From: AC-43 sp963728855
GTDB taxonomy: Bacteria; Actinomycetota; Actinomycetes; Mycobacteriales; Micromonosporaceae
Reading direction: 5' to 3'
DNA: 64,000 nt
NCBI GenBank assembly: GCA_963728855.1
Contig: CAVSLN010000010.1
Location: 744,001 to 808,000 of the forward strand
Shown here: one piece after another, positions 59,513 to 64,000 of the stretch
How the letters are laid out: each line of letters opens with the position of its first letter
Numbering within the stretch: the stretch's first letter is position 1
Notes under the pieces: model-generated
Seen by the model: the letters and a program-made list of their open reading frames with translations, nothing else
Told to the model about the DNA's origin: nothing
Databases searched by the model: none
Translations under genes and position numbers: made by a program

Positions 59513-60240
59513 CAGGCGTTGCCCTTGCCGGCCTGGGCGCGGGTGATCAGGTCGTGCAGGGGCTTGGTACCGGTGCCGACCACGAGGCCGGTGACGAGCG
59601 CGTCGACCCAGTCCGGGATCTGTGCCGTCCAGCCCTCGGCGGCGATCATGTGCAGCAGGTAGAAGCCGCTGGCGCCCGCGGCCGCCGTGGCCACCGCCGT
59701 GGCGAGGCTCCACATGAGGACGGTACGGTTCGCCTGCGTCCGGTCCACCCGCGCCTTGGCGGCGGCCACCTCGCGTACGGAGACTGTCGGGTGCCCGTTG
59801 GCCAGCGCGGCCACGGCCGCTTCGTACTCGTTCTTCGTCCTGCTGCCCGGCAGCCAGTGCGCGAACGGCTCCAGGAACCGTTCGACCGCGGCGGAGAAGA
59901 CCACGATGCCGGCGTACGCCGAGGTCTGGTTACCGATCTTGAATGGCTCGGCGTTGTTGCCCCACCGGTTGAGCGCGTACGCGGCGAACGCGCCCACCGC
60001 GACGAGCAGGAAGCCGAAGGCGACCGTAGCGAAGCTGGCGCCCTTCGACGCAGACGCGGCCGCCTCGAAGCCTCCGGCCCAGCCCGGTACGGCCGACGTG
60101 ATCGACGGTGCGGCGGCGTCGGCACCGGCGGGCGGCCCCTGTGGCGGTACGGTCGCGACCGCGGCCTGCCCGTTACCGTGGGACGCCACCGGGGGCGCCC
60201 CACCGGGGCCTATAACATCGATCCGGCGTACCAGTGCCAT
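59512..60240 (-). CDS. Hypothetical membrane protein
   Basis: A 242-residue protein with a glycine/proline/alanine-rich N-terminus (about 60 residues), a membrane segment (FATVAFGFLLVAVGAFAAYA), a short soluble part, a second segment (TVLMWSLATAVATAAAGASG) and a C-terminal amphipathic region (WVDALVTGLVVGTGTKPLHD). I recognise no family. It is translationally coupled upstream of the acyltransferase-fold gene, so the two products may act together at the membrane. The ATG at 60240 gives MALVRRIDVIGPG. Confidence 0.7.
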   Translation of the reverse strand: MALVRRIDVIGPGGAPPVASHGNGQAAVATVPPQGPPAGADAAAPSITSAVPGWAGGFEAAASASKGASFATVAFGFLLVAVGAFAAYALNRWGNNAEPFKIGNQTSAYAGIVVFSAAVERFLEPFAHWLPGSRTKNEYEAAVAALANGHPTVSVREVAAAKARVDRTQANRTVLMWSLATAVATAAAGASGFYLLHMIAAEGWTAQIPDWVDALVTGLVVGTGTKPLHDLITRAQAGKGNA

Positions 60241-60277
60241 GACTCACCTCAGCGCTAAAGACGGTGTCTGCGGTCGC

Positions 60278-60318
60278 GCCGCTCCGCCGGAGCCGCACGT
60301 TGGCGGAGGCGGAGCGGC
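60278..60318 (-). terminator. Hairpin downstream of aldehyde dehydrogenase gene
   Basis: Perfect 11-bp arms GCCGCTCCGCC (60278-60288) and GGCGGAGCGGC (60308-60318) with a 19-base loop. It lies between the aldehyde dehydrogenase stop and the next minus-strand start, consistent with a transcription terminator. Confidence 0.65.
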
Positions 60319-60370
60319 ACAAACTGGCTCAGGCTAGCCGGCTCAACCCGGGTGCGCTATCGGGCGTTCG

Positions 60371-61994
60371 TCAGGTCGTGGGGTAGCTGTTGTAGTCGGG
60401 GAAGTTGCCGTACAGGCGCTCGCCCGCCTCCCCGACGGTCACCGCCTGGACCAGCAGGTCGCCTCCGACGAACGCGCCCTTCCAGGACGCGCCCCGCCCG
60501 CCGAACGGCTCCTCCCGGTCGCCGCGGGAGCGCGGCTTGTTGACACCGACCTTGAACGCGAGCAGGTCCTTGGCCAGCTTCGCGGCCAGCTCCTCGTTGT
60601 CGCAGGCGAGGCTCGCCACGAGCGCGCCGTTGGACGCGTTCATCGCGGCGAGCAGCTCCTCCTCGGTGTCCACCACGACGATCGTGTCGACCGGACCGAA
60701 CGGCTCGGCGTGCATCAGGCGCGACCGGCCGGGCGGGGCGAGCAGGGCGACCGGCGCGACGTACGCGGAGGTGTCCTGGCCGTGGAGGAACCCGGCCGTG
60801 TCGCGCAGCCCGCCGCGGTGCAGCGGGACGGCGCCGGCGCGTACCGCCTCCTCGACCTTGCGGCGCAGCTCCTCCGCCTTGGCCGCGCTGATCAGCGGCC
60901 CGAAGTCGAGCTCGGGCAACGACTGGTCTGGGTCGCTGCGCGGCGTCAGACGCGCCGAGCCAGACTGGTCGGAGCGTTCGCCGTCGTCCGCGACCGCGAG
61001 CGGGTGGCCGAACCGGATCGACTTCACCACCGGCAGGTACACGTCGAGGAACTTGTCGACCAGGTCGCGCTGGACCACGAACCGCGGGTACGCGGTGCAC
61101 CGCTGCTTGCCGTACTCGAAGCCCTTCCGTATGTGCGCGGCCAGCAGGTCCCACTGGGAGAAGTCCCAGACGCCCCAGGCGTTCAGGCCCTCCTGCTCGA
61201 TCATGTGCCGCTTGTCGGTGTCGAGCAGCGCGGCGGCCACCTTGCCGCCGTTGGACCGCCCGCCGACGAACGCGACCGCGCCGATCTCCGGCGCGCGTAC
61301 CAGCACCTCGGACAGCTCCTCGCCGGAGCCGGAGAGCAGGGTGACCGGCAGGCCGGCCCGGCGCATCAGCGCGTGCGCGACGGTCAGGCAGACCGCGCCG
61401 CCCTGGGACGGGGTCTTCGCGATGACCGCGTTGCCGGCCAGCAGCTGGACCAGCTCGGCGTGGACGAGCACGCTCATCGGGTAGTTCCAGCAGGCGATGT
61501 TGGAGACCGGGCCGGGCAGCGCGTCCCGGCCTTGCCCGGCTCCGCCGGCAACGTAGCCCAGTTGGCGCTCGATCTCCGTCGACGTACCAGCGCACGCCGT
61601 CCAGCGCCCGGTCGACGTCGGCGCAGGCGAGCCGCCACGGCTTGCCGATCTCCCAGACCAGCAGCAGGGCGAGCAGGTCGCGCGCGTCGGTCAGCGCGTC
61701 GAGCGCGGCGTTCACCCGGGCGGTCCGCTCGGCCAGCGGGGTACCGGCCCAGTTGCGGTGCTCGTAGGCCGCGAACCCGACGGCGAGCTTGGCCGTGTCC
61801 GCGTCGAGCCGGGGCAGCTGGGTCAGCACCGTGCCGTCGACCGGGGTACGCAGCGGGGACGGGGTGCCCGAGTCCTGCCAGGCGCCCTCGATGAGGTTGC
61901 GTAGCCGACCGTCGACGAACGCCTCCGGGGTCAGCGCCACGGCACGGGCGAGGGTGTCGACCCAGGCCGTACCCGGGGCAAGTCGCAGGGTCAT
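60371..61994 (-). CDS. Aldehyde dehydrogenase family protein, apparent frameshift
   Basis: NAD(P)-dependent aldehyde dehydrogenase, about 540 residues once corrected, substrate unknown. The N-terminal part (MTLRLAPGTAWVDTLARAVA) is read from the ATG at 61994 (GAAGGAG 6-7 bases upstream) to about 61580. The rest, from VSNIACWNYPMSVLVHAELV through EIGAVAFVGGRSNGG, the glutamate in HMIEQEGLNAWG and the catalytic cysteine in GKQRCTAYPRFV, is in a second frame ending at 60371. One extra C at 61576-61577 (plus strand) explains the break: removing it gives DEIERQLGYV. About 20 residues (GERSDQSGSARLTPRSDPDQ) are an insertion before SLPELDFGPLI. Confidence 0.82.
60920..60982 (-). other. Candidate in-frame insertion in aldehyde dehydrogenase
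   Basis: A ~60-bp segment encoding a repeated RSD(P)DQS peptide, where relatives would go directly from VADD to a short turn and LPELDFGPL. On the plus strand GACTGGTCTGGG and GACTGGTCGGAG form an imperfect direct repeat; the GTCGGAGCG part resembles the family-1 core. Relation to families 1 or 2 is uncertain. Confidence 0.4.
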
Positions 61995-62118
61995 CGCTTC
62001 GCTCCTTCGTTCGAAGGCGGCGGCATTGGTGGCACCGCGGATATAAGGCAACCTGCTCGTTCCGCCCCCCGGAAGACAACGTGAGTACTGTCACCCGGGC
62101 AACGTCCCGTCGCGTGAG

Positions 62119-62142
62119 AGTCGGCGCGACGTTGCGCCGACT
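62119..62142 (-). terminator. Hairpin after FAD monooxygenase gene
   Basis: Perfect 9-bp arms AGTCGGCGC and GCGCCGACT with a 6-base loop (GACGTT) 10 bases downstream (minus strand) of the monooxygenase stop; an overlapping alternative pairing CGTCGCG/CGCGACG is also possible. Confidence 0.75.
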
Positions 62143-62151
62143 GTACCGGGG

Positions 62152-63261
62152 TCAGGGCTCGGCGCGCAGCGGACTGTAGTTGGCCGCGAGCAGCTGCCGG
62201 CCGACCAGGCGCATCGCGGTGTTGCGCAGCCCGCTCGGTACGGACCGCAGGCGGTCGCGCCGGTGCGTCATGGCCAGCACCCAGTCCGTACGGCGGCGCC
62301 GCCGGTCCTCGTACGCGGCCAGGGCCTCGTCCAGCTTCCCGGCATCGGCCAGCGACTCGACCAGCACGAGCGCGTCCTCCAGCGCCATCGCGGCGCCCTC
62401 GGCCATGTTGGGGGAGGTGGCGTGCGCCGCGTCGCCGATCAGCAGGACCGGCCCGGAGCGCCAGCTGGGCAGGGCCACCTCCTCGATGTCGGCGGCGTGG
62501 ATGGCGGTACCGGGGTCGAGCGCGGCGAGGATCGTCCGGGCCGGCTCCCCGTACCGGCCGAACAGCTCGCGCAGCGTGTCCACGGTGACCTGGCCGCGCG
62601 GCGCGGTGGCGGCGGACCGGTCGGCATAGCAGTACGCCCGTCCACCGCCGACCGGCAGGGTCAGCCACACCGCGCCCCGCCCGAGCTGGGCCGTCCACGC
62701 GGTCACTCCGTCCGGGCAGGGCACCAGGAACCGCCACCCGCGCTGGCCCACCGGCCGCGCCCCGGCGCCGGGGAAGGCCAGCCGGCGCACGGTCGAGTGC
62801 ACGCCGTCGGCCCCGAGGACCAGGTCCACCTCGCGCCGCGAGCCGTCGGACAGCGACACCGTGGCGACGTCGCCGTCGATGTCCAGCGCCGTGACGGCCA
62901 GCCCCCACGTCACCGGTACGCCGTCGAGCAGCGCCCCGTGCGCGTCCCGCCACGGCACGGCCAGGCACTCCCCGACGCCCTGCCACAGCCCGGTGAGGTC
63001 GATCTCGGTGAGCAGCCGGCCCGCCTCGTCGCAGAAGCGCTGCCGGCTGATAGTCGCGCTCCGGGCGGCCACCGCGTCGTACCGGCCCAGGGCCCGCAGC
63101 GCCCGCCCGGCGTTGGCGGGCAGGTACAGGCCGGCCCCGGCCGGGTCGGGGGCGGGAGCGCGGTCGAGCACCTCGACGGCGTACCCGGCCCGGGTGAGCG
63201 TACGGGCGGCGGCCAGGCCGGCGATCCCGGCACCGACGAGGAGAATGCGCAGCCCGGTCAC
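62152..63261 (-). CDS. FAD-dependent monooxygenase (PHBH family)
   Basis: Aromatic-hydroxylase-type flavoprotein, 369 residues: FAD-binding GAGIAGLAAARTLTRAGYAV, the mid DG motif DLVLGADGVHSTVRRLAFPG, and the second FAD motif GPVLLIGDAAHATSPNMAEG then AAMALEDALVLVESL. Substrate unknown. The GTG at 63261 overlaps the bsaP stop (GTGA), so it is translated with bioB and bsaP; whether this reflects biotin chemistry or mere operon sharing is open. Confidence 0.88.
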   Translation of the reverse strand: MTGLRILLVGAGIAGLAAARTLTRAGYAVEVLDRAPAPDPAGAGLYLPANAGRALRALGRYDAVAARSATISRQRFCDEAGRLLTEIDLTGLWQGVGECLAVPWRDAHGALLDGVPVTWGLAVTALDIDGDVATVSLSDGSRREVDLVLGADGVHSTVRRLAFPGAGARPVGQRGWRFLVPCPDGVTAWTAQLGRGAVWLTLPVGGGRAYCYADRSAATAPRGQVTVDTLRELFGRYGEPARTILAALDPGTAIHAADIEEVALPSWRSGPVLLIGDAAHATSPNMAEGAAMALEDALVLVESLADAGKLDEALAAYEDRRRRRTDWVLAMTHRRDRLRSVPSGLRNTAMRLVGRQLLAANYSPLRAEP

Positions 63262-63449
63262 GCCGAGCGGGTCTCGCCGTGCTCGACGCAGACCGCGCGC
63301 CACCCGGCGGGGAGTACCTGTACCTTCATCCGGCGCCGGCACTGCGGGCAGAACCGCGGCGGCTCCAACGCCCGAGCCGACCGGCACGCGGTATGCGCGC
63401 CGGTGTCGAGCGCGCCGCCGCAGCGGTCGCAGAAGGCAACCACGGTCAT
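63258..63449 (-). CDS. bsaP: Biotin synthase auxiliary protein BsaP
   Basis: A 63-residue protein with two metal-binding cysteine pairs (FCDRCGG and FCPQCRR) and a further AVCVEHGE cysteine, matching the small BsaP protein known from actinobacteria to support biotin synthase, probably by helping its iron-sulfur cluster. The ATG at 63449 overlaps the bioB stop (ATGA), the expected arrangement. Confidence 0.88.
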   Translation of the reverse strand: MTVVAFCDRCGGALDTGAHTACRSARALEPPRFCPQCRRRMKVQVLPAGWRAVCVEHGETRSA

Positions 63450-64000
63450 AGAGTCGCCGAGAGGGACTTCACGGGCATCTTCAGCTCCTCGAGCATGGCG
63501 AGGTCCTGGCTGGGCGCGCGGCCGAGCGTGGTCAGGTAGTTGCCGACGATCACCGCGTTGACCCCGCCGAGCAGGCCGTCGCGGGTGCCCAGGTCGCCGA
63601 GCGTGATCTCGCGCCCGCCCGCGTACCGCAGGATGGTCTTCGGCAGCGCGAGCCGGAAGGCGGCGATGGCGCGCAACGCGTCGCGGCCGTCCACGACCGG
63701 CGTGTCGGCCAGCGGCGTACCGGGCCGGGGGTTGAGGAAGTTCAGCGGCACCTCGTCCGGTGCCAGGGACGCCAGCTGTACGGCGAACTCCGCGCGCTGC
63801 CCGACGCTCTCACCCAGCCCGAGGATGCCGCCGCAGCACACCTCCATGCCGGAGTCGCGCACCATCCGCAGGGTGTCGTAGCGCTCTTCCCAGCTGTGTG
63901 TGGTGACCACGTTGGGGAAGAACGAGCGGGCCGTCTCCAGGTTGTGGTTGTACCGGTGCACCCCCATCGCCACCAGCTCGTCCACCTGCGCCTGGCTGAG
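63446..64000 (-). CDS. bioB: Biotin synthase BioB (5' part outside window)
   Basis: C-terminal ~184 residues of the radical-SAM enzyme that inserts sulfur into dethiobiotin. Visible are VHRYNHNLETARSFFPNVVT, MEVCCGGILGLGES (the [2Fe-2S] ligand cysteines), PLNFLNPRPGTPL and VNAVIVGNYLTT, all strongly conserved in BioB. The N-terminal half with the CxxxCxxC radical-SAM motif lies beyond 64000. First visible gene of a coupled bioB-bsaP-monooxygenase unit. Confidence 0.96.
   Translation of the reverse strand, partial: LSQAQVDELVAMGVHRYNHNLETARSFFPNVVTTHSWEERYDTLRMVRDSGMEVCCGGILGLGESVGQRAEFAVQLASLAPDEVPLNFLNPRPGTPLADTPVVDGRDALRAIAAFRLALPKTILRYAGGREITLGDLGTRDGLLGGVNAVIVGNYLTTLGRAPSQDLAMLEELKMPVKSLSATL

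Noticed and set aside
1..64000. Integrated mobile element, prophage or IS
   Set aside because: No transposase, integrase, tRNA-flanked att site or phage structural gene was seen. The GH25 and pRiA4b-ORF3 genes are common on chromosomes.

Overview
This 64 kb window comes from the chromosome of a very GC-rich actinobacterium. The gene set (LigD-type end joining, actinobacterial DUF6082, BsaP beside BioB, TAP-like hydrolases), the heavy use of GTAC-containing codons and the nearly all G/C third codon positions suggest Micromonosporaceae. That placement is inference from overall look, not from a marker gene. No tRNA, rRNA, CRISPR array, transposase or prophage gene was seen.

Layout. 0-12 kb: msrB, a stand-alone LigD polymerase domain, a GH25 lysozyme, two secreted TAP-like peptidases, a secreted glycerophosphodiesterase, an accessory patch of lower GC (DUF6082 protein, an antisense-overlapping small protein, two paralogous HTH-like proteins), and a LigC-like ATP-dependent DNA ligase. 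12-22 kb: a zincin protease, a small acidic protein, a GNAT, then a tightly coupled minus-strand repair operon herA-like > sbcD > sbcC > nurA-like > AlkA-like glycosylase. 22-28.5 kb: Uma2 nuclease, RibD-type reductase, pRiA4b-ORF3 protein, a wrecked LacI gene, two ACT-domain proteins, and a KdpDE-like two-component pair whose regulator is frameshifted. 28.7-33.7 kb: a coupled trio (32-residue peptide, ATP-grasp ligase, FAD oxidoreductase) and a KimA-type APC transporter. 33.8-38.3 kb: cydDC, a HAAS-like membrane protein and a PadR regulator. 39.3-60.2 kb: an exopolysaccharide locus with priming transferase, polymerase/ligase, flippase-deacetylase fusion, five glycosyltransferases, a chain-length protein, a 1535-residue flippase-glycosyltransferase fusion, a second deacetylase, a GH16 hydrolase, an acyltransferase-fold protein and a membrane protein. 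60.3-64 kb: an aldehyde dehydrogenase with a frameshift, an FAD monooxygenase, bsaP and the 3' part of bioB.

The most unusual content is repeated DNA that ordinary gene calling misses. Three families are interleaved with and inside the genes: (1) 40-42 bp tandem units built on the core AGCTTGTCGGAGCGGC, each array with its own spacer; (2) 39-42 bp hairpin units with core CCNGCCCAAGTGCNGG, lying in the coding sequence of four unrelated proteins (SbcC, two acetyltransferases, a HAAS-like membrane protein); (3) an 11-bp palindrome TCCACWGTGGA present 11 times exactly, almost always inside genes. Families 1 and 2 behave like palindromic elements that insert in frame in proteins, and I regard them as the best candidate for an undescribed system here. 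The second candidate is the archaeal-style HerA/NurA/Mre11/Rad50 operon; the third is the coupled small peptide/ATP-grasp/FAD trio.
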